Assembly (NCBI GenBank): GCA_044220635.1
Contig: JBGAQP010000001.1
Span: 1 to 64,000, forward strand
Origin: JBGAQP01 sp044220635
Lineage (GTDB): Bacteria; Pseudomonadota; Gammaproteobacteria; Burkholderiales; Usitatibacteraceae
Direction: 5' to 3'
Length of the DNA: 64,000 nt
The notes under the pieces are model-generated. The model was not told the origin of the DNA. It made no database searches and was given only the letters and a program-made list of their open reading frames with translations. Position 1 is the stretch's first letter, and every line of letters begins with the position of its first letter. Positions 7,407 to 17,877 of this stretch are shown one piece after another. The position numbers and the translations under genes were made by a program.

Positions 7407-8783
7407 TCAGCGGGGCTTGCGCGGGCGCTGCCAGCCGGGCTTCGTGAGCTGCTTCTTCTCGGTAAGCGTGAGGCCGCCGGGGGGAACGTCCTTCGTGATG
7501 GTCGCGCCCGCGCCGATGGTCGCGCCCTTGCCGACCGTCACGGGGGCGACGAGCTGCACGTCGGAGCCGATGTGCACGTCGTCCTCGATCACGGTCCGGT
7601 GCTTCGCCGCCCCGTCGTAGTTGCAGGTGATGGTGCCCGCGCCGATGTTGACGTCGCGGCCCACGGTGGCGTCGCCGACATAGGCGAGGTGGTTGGCCTT
7701 GCTGCCGCGCCCCATCGTGCTCGCCTTGACCTCGACGAAATTGCCCACGTGCACCTCGTCCTCGAGGCGCGTGCCCGGCCGGATGCGGGCATAGGGGCCG
7801 ATGCGCGCGTTGGCGCCCACGCTCGCCTCCTCGATGAGCGAGAAGGGGCGGATCACGGTGCCCGGCCCGACGGTCGCATCGCGCAGGATGCAGTTCGCCC
7901 CGATGCGCACGCCGTCGCCAAGCTCGACGTGGCCCTCGAAGATGCAGTTCACGTCGATCGCCACGTCGCGCCCGCAGGCGAGCTCGCCGCGCACGTCGAT
8001 GCGCGCGGGGTCCGCAAGGGTGACGCCGGATTCGAGGAGCTTGTCGGCCTGGTCCATCTGGTAGCGGCGCTCGAGCGCGGCGAGCTCCGCCTTGCTGTTC
8101 ACGCCGAGGCACTCGCGGGCCGCGCCCGGGTGGCGCACCTGGACCGCCGTGCCATCGGCGACGGCGGCCGCCACGATGTCGGTCAGATAATACTCGCCCT
8201 GCGCGTTGTCGTTGCCGAGACGCGCAAGCCAGGTCGAGAGCCGCTTGCAAGGGGCGGCAAGGATGCCCGTATTGACTTCGCGCAACGCACGCTCGGCGGC
8301 GTCGGCGTCCTTTTCCTCGACGATGCGAAGGACCCGGCCGTTGCCGTCGCGCACGATCCGCCCGTATCCCGTCGGGGGGTCGAGTTGCTGGGTAAGGAGG
8401 GCCAACGCCCCTTCCGAAGCCGCCTCCACGAGCGCCCGAAGCGTCGGCGCGGCAATGAGCGGCACATCCCCGTAGAGGACCAGGACGATGCCCTCCGCCC
8501 CCATGTGAGGAAGCGCTTGCATCACCGCATGGCCGGTGCCGAGGGGCTTGTCCTGGATCGCCCACAGGAGGTCGTCACCGGGAAGGACTTCCCGCAGCCG
8601 TTCGCTTCCCGGGGCGACCACGACGCAAAGTCGCTGCGGACCCAGGCTTCTCGCCGTGGCGACCACGTGCGCGAGCAGGGGACGGCCGGCCAGGCAATGA
8701 AGGACCTTGGGCTGGTCCGAACGCATGCGCTTGCCCTGCCCGGCCGCGAGGATGACGACCTGCAGCGGGCCGGGCTCAGGCAC
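7407..8783 (-). CDS. glmU: Bifunctional N-acetylglucosamine-1-P uridyltransferase / glucosamine-1-P acetyltransferase
   Basis: 458 aa from GTG 8783. It makes UDP-GlcNAc, the precursor of peptidoglycan and lipopolysaccharide, in the cytoplasm. The N-terminal pyrophosphorylase domain opens with VVILAAGQGKRM and contains LGTGHAV, VLYGDVPL and a product-binding NTG. The C-terminal half is a left-handed beta helix of hexapeptide repeats with the acetyltransferase signature NHLAYVGDATVG and NIGAGTITCNYDG. I chose GTG 8783 because it puts VVILAAG near the N-terminus as in the family; TTG 8795 is possible. The gene follows atpC, a usual arrangement, but a strong terminator sits directly ahead of its start. 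Confidence 0.95.
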   Translation of the reverse strand: MPEPGPLQVVILAAGQGKRMRSDQPKVLHCLAGRPLLAHVVATARSLGPQRLCVVVAPGSERLREVLPGDDLLWAIQDKPLGTGHAVMQALPHMGAEGIVLVLYGDVPLIAAPTLRALVEAASEGALALLTQQLDPPTGYGRIVRDGNGRVLRIVEEKDADAAERALREVNTGILAAPCKRLSTWLARLGNDNAQGEYYLTDIVAAAVADGTAVQVRHPGAARECLGVNSKAELAALERRYQMDQADKLLESGVTLADPARIDVRGELACGRDVAIDVNCIFEGHVELGDGVRIGANCILRDATVGPGTVIRPFSLIEEASVGANARIGPYARIRPGTRLEDEVHVGNFVEVKASTMGRGSKANHLAYVGDATVGRDVNIGAGTITCNYDGAAKHRTVIEDDVHIGSDVQLVAPVTVGKGATIGAGATITKDVPPGGLTLTEKKQLTKPGWQRPRKPR

Positions 8784-8793
8784 CGGGGGCCCC

Positions 8794-8825
8794 AAAACAA
8801 AAAGGGCAGGGAGTGACCCCTGCCC
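8794..8825 (-). terminator. Rho-independent terminator of the atp operon
   Basis: On the minus strand a perfect 8-bp stem GGGCAGGG/CCCTGCCC (8825-8818 and 8811-8804) with a six-base loop is followed by TTTTTGTTTT. It lies 138 bp after atpC and only about 10 bp before the glmU start codon. Confidence 0.9.
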
Positions 8826-8963
8826 GACTGTGTTGCGCCTCTAAATCAAGGAGTTTCGTGATCCCCCCTGCACCTTCCGGCCCGCCCCGTCACCCGGGGG
8901 AAGAGCCGTTTCTGCTCTGTAGCTGTAACCTCTATGGTCGCAACTATACCACATCCTGGAACG

Positions 8964-9386
8964 CTAGCGCTTCTGGCGGAGCTTGCGGATCGCGGAAAGC
9001 TGGGCCGCGGCCTCGGCGAGTTCCGCCTGGGCCTTGGCGATCTCGATCGCTCCGGTCCGGTTCTGGATCGCCTCCTCGGCCAGCCGCTTGGCCTCCATGG
9101 CCTTCGCCTCGTCGAGGTCGTGGGCCCGGATCGAGGTGTCCGCGAGGACGGTCACCATGTCGGGCTGGACCTCCATCATGCCTCCGGAGACGTAGATCAC
9201 CTCCTCGTCGGCCTGCTCCGGGAGCTTGATGCGCACGGCCCCCGGCTTGATGCGCGTGAGCAGCGGCGTGTGGTCGGGAAGGATGCCGAGCTCGCCCGCC
9301 TCGCCCGGCGCGATGATCATCTCCGCCTCGCCCGAGAAGATCGCCTTCTCGGAGCTGACGATGTCGACGTGGAACTTCTTGGCCAT
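8964..9386 (-). CDS. atpC: ATP synthase F1 epsilon subunit
   Basis: 140 aa, the usual length. The N-terminal beta sandwich (FHVDIVSSEKAIFSGEAEMI, then GELGILPDHTPLL) is followed by a C-terminal helical hairpin (about 88-140) that in the family can extend into F1 and inhibit ATP hydrolysis. It is part of the central rotor stalk with gamma and contacts the c ring. Last gene of the atp operon, 40 bp after atpD and followed by a clear terminator. Confidence 0.97.
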   Translation of the reverse strand: MAKKFHVDIVSSEKAIFSGEAEMIIAPGEAGELGILPDHTPLLTRIKPGAVRIKLPEQADEEVIYVSGGMMEVQPDMVTVLADTSIRAHDLDEAKAMEAKRLAEEAIQNRTGAIEIAKAQAELAEAAAQLSAIRKLRQKR

Positions 9387-9426
9387 GGATGTCCTTGCCG
9401 TGCTTCCCGGTTGAGGGCCGCGCTGC

Positions 9427-10863
9427 CTACTGGAGCGACTTCGCCTTCTCGAACGCTTCCTCGATCGGGCCGACCATGTAGAAGGCCTGCTCGGGAAGCT
9501 GGTCGCACTCGCCGTTGGCGATCATGTTGAAGCCCTTGATCGTGTCCTTGAGCGTCACGTACTTGCCCGGCGATCCGGTGAACACCTCGGCGACGTGGAA
9601 GGGCTGCGAAAGGAAGCGCTGGATCTTGCGCGCGCGCGCCACCGCGAGCTTGTCGTCGGGGGAGAGCTCGTCCATGCCCAGGATCGCGATGATGTCGCGC
9701 AGCTCCTTGTAGCGCTGGAGCACCGCCTGCACCGCGCGGGTCGTCGTGTAGTGCTCCTCGCCGACGACGTTCGGGTCGACCTGGCGCGAGGTGGAATCGA
9801 GCGGGTCCACCGAGGGGTAGATGCCGAGGGCCGCGATGTCGCGCGAAAGCACGACGGTGGCGTCCAGGTGGCCGAAGGTCGTCGCGGGCGACGGGTCGGT
9901 GAGGTCGTCCGCGGGCACGTACACGGCCTGGATCGAGGTGATCGAGCCCGTCTTGGTCGAGGTGATGCGCTCCTGCAGGCGCCCCATTTCCTCGGCGAGG
10001 GTGGGCTGGTAGCCCACGGCGGAGGGCATCCGGCCAAGCAGCGCCGACACTTCCGTCCCGGCGAGCGTGAAGCGGTAGATGTTGTCGATGAACAGCAGGA
10101 TGTCGCGGCCCTCGTCGCGGAAGCTCTCGGCCATGGTGAGGCCCGTGAGCGCCACCCGCAGGCGGTTGCCGGGAGGCTCGTTCATCTGGCCGAAGACCAT
10201 CGCCACCTTGGACTTCGAGAGGTCCTCCTGCACGATGACCTTCGCCTCCGACATCTCGTGGTAGAAGTCGTTGCCCTCGCGGGTGCGCTCGCCCACCCCC
10301 GCGAACACCGACAGGCCCGAGTGCTGGGTCGCGATGTTGTTGATGAGCTCGAGCATGGTCACGGTCTTGCCCACGCCGGCGCCGCCGAAGAGGCCGATCT
10401 TGCCGCCCTTGGCGAACGGGCAGATGAGGTCGATCACCTTGATGCCGGTCTCGAGCAGCTCGACCGAGGGCGAGAGCTGGTCGAACCGGGGCGCGGCGGC
10501 GTGGATGGAGCGCTGCTCCTTCGCCTTCACGGGACCACGCTCGTCGATCGGCCGGCCGAGCACGTCCATCACGCGCCCCAGCGTCGCGGGGCCGACGGGC
10601 ACCGAGATCGGGGCGCCCGTGCCCTTCACCTTCATGCCGCGGCGCAGGCCGTCGGAAGAACCCATCGCGATGGTGCGCACGATCCCGTCGCCGAGCTGCT
10701 GCTCGACCTCGAAGGTGAGCCCCTTCTCCGCGAAGGAGTTCGCCTCCTCGACGAGCGTGAGCGCGTCGTAGACCTTGGGCATCTGGTCGCGCGGGAACTG
10801 GATGTCGATCACCGCGCCGATGCACTGGACGATGCGGCCTTCCGTGACTTGGGTCGTGCTCAT
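9427..10863 (-). CDS. atpD: ATP synthase F1 beta subunit
   Basis: 478 aa. This is the catalytic subunit of F1. The Walker A motif GGAGVGKT is at residues 160-167, the catalytic GERTREGND region follows, and DILLFIDNIYRF is the Walker B segment. The DELSPDD segment of the C-terminal domain is the DELSEED-equivalent lever that pushes on gamma. Closely spaced in the atp operon between atpG and atpC. Nothing unusual is seen. Confidence 0.98.
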   Translation of the reverse strand: MSTTQVTEGRIVQCIGAVIDIQFPRDQMPKVYDALTLVEEANSFAEKGLTFEVEQQLGDGIVRTIAMGSSDGLRRGMKVKGTGAPISVPVGPATLGRVMDVLGRPIDERGPVKAKEQRSIHAAAPRFDQLSPSVELLETGIKVIDLICPFAKGGKIGLFGGAGVGKTVTMLELINNIATQHSGLSVFAGVGERTREGNDFYHEMSEAKVIVQEDLSKSKVAMVFGQMNEPPGNRLRVALTGLTMAESFRDEGRDILLFIDNIYRFTLAGTEVSALLGRMPSAVGYQPTLAEEMGRLQERITSTKTGSITSIQAVYVPADDLTDPSPATTFGHLDATVVLSRDIAALGIYPSVDPLDSTSRQVDPNVVGEEHYTTTRAVQAVLQRYKELRDIIAILGMDELSPDDKLAVARARKIQRFLSQPFHVAEVFTGSPGKYVTLKDTIKGFNMIANGECDQLPEQAFYMVGPIEEAFEKAKSLQ

Positions 10864-10944
10864 GGTCGTTTCCTGGATGTGGAGGTCTGGATTCTCGTGG
10901 TCCGGGCCCGGGCGCCGTGCCGCCGCCGCGCCGCCCGCGCGGCC

Positions 10945-11820
10945 CTACACGGCCGCCGCCCCGCCGACGATCTCCGAGAGCTCCTTGGTGATCGCCGCCT
11001 GCCGGGACTTGTTGTAGATGAGCGTGAGCTCGTCGATCACGCTGTTCGCGTTGTCGCTCGCCGCCTTCATGGCCACCATGCGCGCCGACTGCTCGGAGGC
11101 GATGTTCTCGGCGATCGACTGGTAGATGATGTGCTCGAGGTAGCGGCGCAGCAGCTGGTCGAGCGCGACCTTGGCCTCGGGCTCGTAGATGTAGTCCCAG
11201 GAGCCGCGGCGCGCCCGCTCGTCCTCCTTGAGGCGGTCGGAGGGCAGCGGGAGGAGCTGCTCGATCACCGGCTCCTGCTTCATCGTGTTGATGAAGCGGT
11301 TGTAGATGATGAAGACGCGGCTGATCCTGCCTTCCGCGTAGGCATCCCCGAGCACCTTCATGGGGCCGACGAGGCGGTCCATGTGCGGCATGTCTCCCAG
11401 GGCTGTCACGTGCGAGACGATGTTCGCGCCCACGCGCTGCAGGAACCCGAAACCCTTGTTGCCGACGGCGGTGAACATCACCTTGCGGCCCTGGGCGTCG
11501 AGCTCCCTGTACTTGTTGAGCACCAGGCGCAGGACGTTGGTGTTGAGTCCCCCGCACAGGCCCTTGTCGGTGGTGATGAGGATGGCCCCCACGTCCTTCG
11601 CCTCGGGGCGATCCTCGAGGAACGGGTGCCGGTACTCGCTGTTCGCGTGCGCGAGGTGGGCGGCGATGTTGCGCACCTTGTCGCCGTAGGGGCGCGCCTG
11701 GCGCATGCGCTCCTGGGCCTTGCGCATCTTGGAGGCCGCGACCATCTCCATGGCCTTGGTGATCTTGCGCGTGCTCTGCACGCTCTTGATCTTGTTCCGG
11801 ATCTCTTTGGAGCCCGCCAT
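10945..11820 (-). CDS. atpG: ATP synthase F1 gamma subunit
   Basis: 291 aa. The N-terminal helix begins KEIRNKIKSVQSTRKITKAMEMVA and the C-terminal helix includes MKAASDNANSVIDELTLIYN; these two form the coiled coil that turns inside the alpha3-beta3 hexamer. The middle Rossmann-like part has ITTDKGLCGGLN, the family signature. Sits between atpA and atpD, as is normal. Confidence 0.97.
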   Translation of the reverse strand: MAGSKEIRNKIKSVQSTRKITKAMEMVAASKMRKAQERMRQARPYGDKVRNIAAHLAHANSEYRHPFLEDRPEAKDVGAILITTDKGLCGGLNTNVLRLVLNKYRELDAQGRKVMFTAVGNKGFGFLQRVGANIVSHVTALGDMPHMDRLVGPMKVLGDAYAEGRISRVFIIYNRFINTMKQEPVIEQLLPLPSDRLKEDERARRGSWDYIYEPEAKVALDQLLRRYLEHIIYQSIAENIASEQSARMVAMKAASDNANSVIDELTLIYNKSRQAAITKELSEIVGGAAAV

Positions 11821-11923
11821 CGTCTGTCCCTATGATCCCGATGCTGCCCTACGGTTTCTCACTGCCCGCCCGTGTTGAGCGGCGCGGAGCGTCCGCCCGA
11901 ACACGTTTCCCGCTTTCCGCCTC

Positions 11924-13465
<1,542 letters not shown>

Positions 13466-13495
13466 GGCTGGATCCTTGGGGCCTGGCTGCGGGGC

Positions 13496-14032
13496 CTAGC
13501 GCGCGAGCGCCGCGGCCATCTGGGCCAGGGCGTCGCGCACGGAGGCGTGGATGACTTGGTCGCCGACCTGCACGCGGGCACCGCCCAGCAGCTCGGGATC
13601 GATTTCGAGTTCGGCTTCGACCTTCTTGCCGTACTGGCGCTCGAGCGCCTGGACGAGCTCCGCCTTCTGGGACTCGTCGAGGGGCCGGGCGCTCGTGATG
13701 CGCGCGTGGATCACGTTCTCGCGGGCGCGCTTGAGCTCCTCGAACTGGGCGGCGATCGAGGGCAGCAGCTCCGCGCGGTGGTTGTCGACGAGCATGGAGA
13801 CGAGGTTCTTCACCGGCTCGCCGAGCCGCTCGCCCGCGACCGAAAAGAAGAGCTCCCTCTTCTGCTGCGCGCTCACCTTCGGGTTGCCGAGGGCCGAGCG
13901 CATCTGGGGGTCAGCGGCGATGGCGGCGACGAGCGCGAGCATCTGCGCGAAGGCACCGAGCTCGTTCGCCTCGACGGCGGTCTTGAACGCGGCTTCCGCG
14001 TAGGGGCGTGCGACGGTGACGATCTCGGCCAT
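13496..14032 (-). CDS. atpH: ATP synthase F1 delta subunit
   Basis: 178 aa. The N-terminal helical bundle (TVARPYAEAAFKTAV) binds alpha at the top of F1, and the C-terminal part (GARVQVGDQVIHASVRDALAQM) contacts the b dimer, so the protein ties head to stator. Three bases separate its start from the stop of atpF, indicating coupled translation. The C-terminal motif IGGxxxxVGDxVxDxSxxxxL of the family is recognisable. Confidence 0.96.
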   Translation of the reverse strand: MAEIVTVARPYAEAAFKTAVEANELGAFAQMLALVAAIAADPQMRSALGNPKVSAQQKRELFFSVAGERLGEPVKNLVSMLVDNHRAELLPSIAAQFEELKRARENVIHARITSARPLDESQKAELVQALERQYGKKVEAELEIDPELLGGARVQVGDQVIHASVRDALAQMAAALAR

Positions 14033-14035
14033 GGC

Positions 14036-14506
14036 TCAGAGCTGCGCCTTCAGCTGGCCGAGCATTTCCGCGTGCGCGCGGGCGTCGACCTCGCGCTTGA
14101 GGATCTTCTCCGCGCCGGAGATCGCGAGCGCCGTGACCTGCTCGCGCAGCTGCGACTTCGCGGCCTGCACTTCCTGCTCGATCTGGGCCTTGGCCGCGGC
14201 GAGCTGCCGGTCGCCCTCGGTCTTGGCGGCGACCTTGGCCTCCTCGATCTTCTGCTGGGCCTGCTTCTCGGCCTGGGAGACGATCTCGTGGGCGCGTTCG
14301 CGCGCCTCCTTGAGGAGCTTGTCGGTCTCGGTCTTCGCCTCGGTGAGGGAGGCGCGACCGCGCTCGGCTTCCGCGAGGCCGTCGGCGATCTGCTTCTGGC
14401 GCGCCTCGATCGCCCGGAGCAGGGGCGGCCAGACGAACTTCACCGTGAACCAGATGAAGATGCCGAATGTCAGGGCCTGGCCGATGAGGGTCAGGTTGAT
14501 GTTCAT
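14036..14506 (-). CDS. atpF: ATP synthase Fo b subunit
   Basis: 156 aa. One N-terminal transmembrane helix (about residues 5-26: LIGQALTFGIFIWFTVKFVW) is followed by a long charged coiled coil rich in Ala, Glu, Lys and Gln, the peripheral stalk. Only one b gene is present, so the stalk is a homodimer as in E. coli, not the b/b' pair of photosynthetic bacteria. Adjacent to atpH and atpE. Confidence 0.97.
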   Translation of the reverse strand: MNINLTLIGQALTFGIFIWFTVKFVWPPLLRAIEARQKQIADGLAEAERGRASLTEAKTETDKLLKEARERAHEIVSQAEKQAQQKIEEAKVAAKTEGDRQLAAAKAQIEQEVQAAKSQLREQVTALAISGAEKILKREVDARAHAEMLGQLKAQL

Positions 14507-14540
14507 GTCTCAGCCCTTTCGGGGTTGCTTCGCAGCAGCG

Positions 14541-14816
14541 CTACGCGGGGATGACGCCGAGCAGCGGGTTGCCGAACGCGAAGAGCATCGCGAGGCCCAC
14601 GCCGATGATGAACGAGGCGTCGATGAGGCCGAGGAGCAGGAACACCTTCACCTGGAGCTGCGGCATGAGCTCGGGCTGGCGCGCGGCGCCCTCGAGGAAG
14701 CGGCTGGCCATGATGCCCACGCCGATGCAGGCGCCGGCCGCGCCGAGGCCGATCATGAGACCGATGCCGATCCCGGTGTAGGCCTGAATCATTGCCAGGA
14801 GCTGGAGCTTTTCCAT
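14541..14816 (-). CDS. atpE: ATP synthase Fo c subunit
   Basis: 91 aa hairpin of two transmembrane helices. Helix 1 (about 10-37) has the GxGxGxG-type packing pattern (GIGIGLMIGLGAAGACIGVG), the loop carries the conserved ARQPE, and helix 2 (about 55-82) holds the ion-binding carboxylate Asp66 in GLIDASF. Aspartate and the absence of a sodium-type Gln/Glu pattern argue for a proton-driven enzyme. RBS region GGAAAG precedes the ATG. Confidence 0.97.
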   Translation of the reverse strand: MEKLQLLAMIQAYTGIGIGLMIGLGAAGACIGVGIMASRFLEGAARQPELMPQLQVKVFLLLGLIDASFIIGVGLAMLFAFGNPLLGVIPA

Positions 14817-14886
14817 CTTCTTTCCTTTCGTTGCGGGAAGTTCGGGAAGGGGAGGCGAAATGGGAGGGCTGCGGGCACCCGCGCGG

Positions 14887-15693
14887 TCAGTGGCCCTCGT
14901 GCGACATCTGGATGTAGACGATGGTCAGCATCATGAAGATGTAGGCCTGCAGGACCACGATCAGGATGTGGAAGATCGCCCAGCCGGCGCCGAGGATCGC
15001 GGAAAGCAGCATCCACCCGGCGCCCACGGAGGCGAGCAGGCCGAGGAGCATGAAGATGATCTCGCCCGCGTACATGTTCCCGTAGAGCCGCAGCGAGTGC
15101 GACAGGGGCTTGGACACGTACTCGATCATGTTGAAGACGAAGTTGAGCGGCCACAGGACGACGTTCGTGCCGAAGGGCGCGCAGAAGAGCTCGTGAAGCC
15201 AGCCGCCGAGCCCCTTCACCTTGATCGCGTAGAAGATCATCAGCCCGAAGACCGAGAGCGAGAGCGCGAAGGTGGTGTTCACGTCGGCGGTGGGCACGCC
15301 GCGCCAGTTGTGCAGGTGCAGCACGTGCTCGTAGATCCACGCCATGATGTCGATGGGCAGGAAGTCCATCGCGTTCATCAGGAGCACCCACACGAACACG
15401 GTGAGGGCGAGCGGCGCCATGAAACGCGTGTCGCCGTGGAAGATGCTCTTCACCTGGCCGTGCACGAAGTCGATCGCGAGCTCGATGAAGGCCTGCGTCT
15501 TCGAGGGCACCCCCGAGGTCGCCTTCCGCGCGATCCACCAGAAGAACCCGATGCCCACGAGCCCGAGGATCACCCCGGTCACCAGGGTGTCGACATGCAG
15601 CGTCCAGAAGCCGCCTTCGCCCACCGACTTCGTGAGGAAGGTGAGGTGGTGGTTGATGTAGGAAGTCGGGGTGAGTTCCTGTCCGGCGGCCAT
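14887..15693 (-). CDS. atpB: ATP synthase Fo a subunit
   Basis: 268 aa, five to six transmembrane helices. The essential arginine is Arg202 in HSLRLYGNMYAGE, facing the c-ring aspartate; polar residues for the proton half-channels lie in the last helix (IFMMLTIVYIQMSHEGH). The N-terminus (TSYINHHLTFL) is periplasmic in the family. Located between atpI and atpE as usual. Confidence 0.97.
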   Translation of the reverse strand: MAAGQELTPTSYINHHLTFLTKSVGEGGFWTLHVDTLVTGVILGLVGIGFFWWIARKATSGVPSKTQAFIELAIDFVHGQVKSIFHGDTRFMAPLALTVFVWVLLMNAMDFLPIDIMAWIYEHVLHLHNWRGVPTADVNTTFALSLSVFGLMIFYAIKVKGLGGWLHELFCAPFGTNVVLWPLNFVFNMIEYVSKPLSHSLRLYGNMYAGEIIFMLLGLLASVGAGWMLLSAILGAGWAIFHILIVVLQAYIFMMLTIVYIQMSHEGH

Positions 15694-15708
15694 CTCGGTT
15701 CTTTCCGA

Positions 15709-16116
15709 TCACGCGTCCCCGGAATCCCGGGGCATTTCATTTTCCTCGGCTTCCGGCACCAGGAAGGCCGCGGCGAACACCACCACCGTGGTCACGAAGG
15801 CCGCGAAGAAGCCCGCGTGCACGATGTCCCTGTACTGCGTCAGCACCAGCCAGAGGCCGAGGACGATCAGGACGACCTTCACGGCCTCCGCCCTGACCAT
15901 CGTCCGGAGCGCATCCCCGGCCGTCCGCACCTTGCGCCGCGACACCATCAGCCCGAATCCCCATCCGGCCACGAGGTTGACGATCCCCCCGAGGGCGGCC
16001 GACACGGCGCCGTTCGGTCCCCAGACGATTCCGGCGGCGAAGGCGAGTGTCGCGGTGACGATGAGCTGCCAGCGCAGGACGGTACGGATGGGCCTGTTCC
16101 GGACGGTGAGGACCAT
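15709..16116 (-). CDS. atpI: ATP synthase protein I
   Basis: 135 aa from ATG 16116, four predicted membrane helices with short loops. AtpI family proteins help assemble the c ring and may aid Mg transport. The open frame extends upstream to 16173, but that start would lie inside the -35 box of a very good promoter, so ATG 16116, about 20 bases after the predicted transcript start, is preferred. First gene of the atp operon. Confidence 0.88.
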   Translation of the reverse strand: MVLTVRNRPIRTVLRWQLIVTATLAFAAGIVWGPNGAVSAALGGIVNLVAGWGFGLMVSRRKVRTAGDALRTMVRAEAVKVVLIVLGLWLVLTQYRDIVHAGFFAAFVTTVVVFAAAFLVPEAEENEMPRDSGDA

Positions 16117-16143
16117 GGCAGGGCCCGCGGTGCAAACCTTTGA

Positions 16144-16173
16144 ATTATAGCCGCCGGGGCCGAAACGCGTCAA
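16144..16173 (-). promoter_or_regulatory. Strong sigma-70 promoter of the atp operon
   Basis: On the minus strand TTGACG (16173-16168), an 18-bp spacer and a perfect TATAAT (16149-16144) lie just ahead of atpI. Transcription should start near 16137. It is the closest to consensus of the promoters noted here. Confidence 0.85.
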
Positions 16174-16219
16174 AAATTCTTGCGGTGCAGCATGGGTGTT
16201 TCGGCCCCCGGTCCGGTGC

Positions 16220-17074
16220 TCAGCCGCCCTTCAGGCGCGCGACGATTCCCTGGAGCTGGTCGAGGCTCGAATAGTCGATCGCGATCGTCCCGCGCCCCCC
16301 GGGGCGCGGCTTCAGGCTGACGGTCGCGCCGAGCGACTCGGAGAGCTCCTCCTGCAGGCGCCGGCTGTCGGCGTCGAGCCGCGCCTTCGCCGGCCGGCCC
16401 CCCCGCGGCGCTTGCGCGGCGTGCTGGACCAGGCGCTCCGCCTCGCGGACCGAAAGGCCCCGCGCGGCGATGTGCTCCGCGGCTTCGACCTGCCGCGCCT
16501 TGGAAAGCGCGAGCAGGGCGCGGGCGTGCCCCATCTCGATTTTTCCGTCCTGCAGCATCTCGCGCACGGGGGCGCTCAGCTCGAGCAGGCGCAGGAGGTT
16601 CGTGACCGCGGCGCGCGAGCGCCCCACGGCGCGGGCGGCCTCCTCGTGGGTGAGCTTGAACTCGGCGATCAGGCGCTGCAGGCCGTTCGCCTCCTCGATC
16701 GGGTTGAGGTCCTCGCGCTGGATGTTCTCGATGAGGCCGATGCCGAGCGCCGCCTCGTCGGGGACTTCGCGGATCACGGCGGGCACGCGCTCGAGCCCGG
16801 CGAGCATCGCCGCACGCCAGCGCCGCTCGCCCGCGAGGATCTCGTAGCGCGCGTCGTCGACAGCGCGCACGACGATCGGCTGGATCACCCCCCGGGCCCG
16901 GATCGAGTCGGCGAGCTCGGCGAGCGAGGCCTCGTCCATGCGCGTGCGCGGCTGGTACTTGCCGGGCTTGAGCGCGCCGACCGGCAGTTGCGCGAGCTCC
17001 TCCTCGCCGCGGGGGCGCTGGGCGCCGCCAAGCAGCGCGTCGAGTCCGCGCCCGAGTCCCTTGTGCTTGATCAT
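16220..17074 (-). CDS. parB: Chromosome partitioning protein ParB
   Basis: 284 aa from ATG 17074. N-terminal KGLGRGLDALLG is the ParA-stimulating tail. The CTPase/ParB-N domain (about 30-120) contains ILAGERRWRAAMLAG and the GLIENIQREDLNPIEEA box. A helix-turn-helix (about 135-190, LTHEEAARAVGRSRAAVTNLLRLL) binds parS, and the C-terminal dimer domain ends the protein. It loads onto parS and spreads as a CTP-dependent clamp. Two parS sites lie about 3.4 kb away. Twenty bases downstream of parA. Confidence 0.96.
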   Translation of the reverse strand: MIKHKGLGRGLDALLGGAQRPRGEEELAQLPVGALKPGKYQPRTRMDEASLAELADSIRARGVIQPIVVRAVDDARYEILAGERRWRAAMLAGLERVPAVIREVPDEAALGIGLIENIQREDLNPIEEANGLQRLIAEFKLTHEEAARAVGRSRAAVTNLLRLLELSAPVREMLQDGKIEMGHARALLALSKARQVEAAEHIAARGLSVREAERLVQHAAQAPRGGRPAKARLDADSRRLQEELSESLGATVSLKPRPGGRGTIAIDYSSLDQLQGIVARLKGG

Positions 17075-17094
17075 GGTCCTTCGTTCCTGGGTGG

Positions 17095-17877
17095 TCAGGC
17101 GGCCTCGGCCACTTCGAAGCCGTTGCGCGCGAGCAGCTCGCGCGCGAACGCGAGGTGGGCGAGCGCCCCTTTCGAGGCGGGGTCGTGGAGCAGCACGGGC
17201 TTTCCGAAGGACGGCGCCTCGGCGATGCGGATGTTGCGCGGGATGACGGTGTCGAAGACCTTGTCGCCGTAGTGGCGCTTGAGCTCGTCGGAGACCTGGA
17301 CGGTGAGGGTGCTCCTCGGGTCGTACATCGTGCGCACGAGGGCCTCGATCTCGATCTTCGGGTTCAGGTTCTGCTTCACCTTGCGAAGCGTCCCCACGAG
17401 GTCCGAGAGCCCCTCGAGGGCGTAGTACTCGCACTGCATCGGGATGATCACGGCGTCGGCCGCGGTGAAGCCGTTGACCGTGAGCATGTTGAGCGCGGGC
17501 GGGCAGTCGATCACCACGAACTCGTATTCCTTCGCAAGCCCCGCCAGGGCCTCCCGGAGCCGGAACTCGCGCCGCTCGAGCGCAATCAGCTCGACCTCCG
17601 CGCCCGCGAGGTCGCGGTTCGAGGGCATGACGTCGAAGCCGCCCTCGCAGCGGCGCAGCGCCGCGGCGGCCGGGTATTCGCCGAGGAGCACGCCGTAGAC
17701 CGTCTTCTCGCACGCGGTCTTGTCGACCCCGCTTCCGGTCGTGGCGTTGCCCTGCGGATCGAGGTCGACGAGCAGCACCTTGCGGCCGTAGTGCGCGAGG
17801 CTCGCGGCGAGGTTGACGGCGATCGAGGTCTTGCCCACGCCGCCCTTCTGGTTCGCGATGACGAAGATGCGGGCCAT
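17095..17877 (-). CDS. parA: Chromosome partitioning ATPase ParA (Soj)
   Basis: 260 aa. A deviant Walker A motif KGGVGKT at residues 11-17 with the signature lysine, the switch I DLDPQGNATTG and Walker B FVVIDCPPAL place it in the ParA/MinD family. ATP-bound dimers bind DNA nonspecifically and are released by ParB, moving the origin. Its start codon is directly adjacent to the rsmG stop and it is followed by parB. Confidence 0.96.
   Translation of the reverse strand: MARIFVIANQKGGVGKTSIAVNLAASLAHYGRKVLLVDLDPQGNATTGSGVDKTACEKTVYGVLLGEYPAAAALRRCEGGFDVMPSNRDLAGAEVELIALERREFRLREALAGLAKEYEFVVIDCPPALNMLTVNGFTAADAVIIPMQCEYYALEGLSDLVGTLRKVKQNLNPKIEIEALVRTMYDPRSTLTVQVSDELKRHYGDKVFDTVIPRNIRIAEAPSFGKPVLLHDPASKGALAHLAFARELLARNGFEVAEAA

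Noticed and set aside
16117..16173. Longer AtpI starting at TTG 16173
   Set aside because: The codon lies in the -35 box of a near-consensus promoter, upstream of the predicted transcript start.
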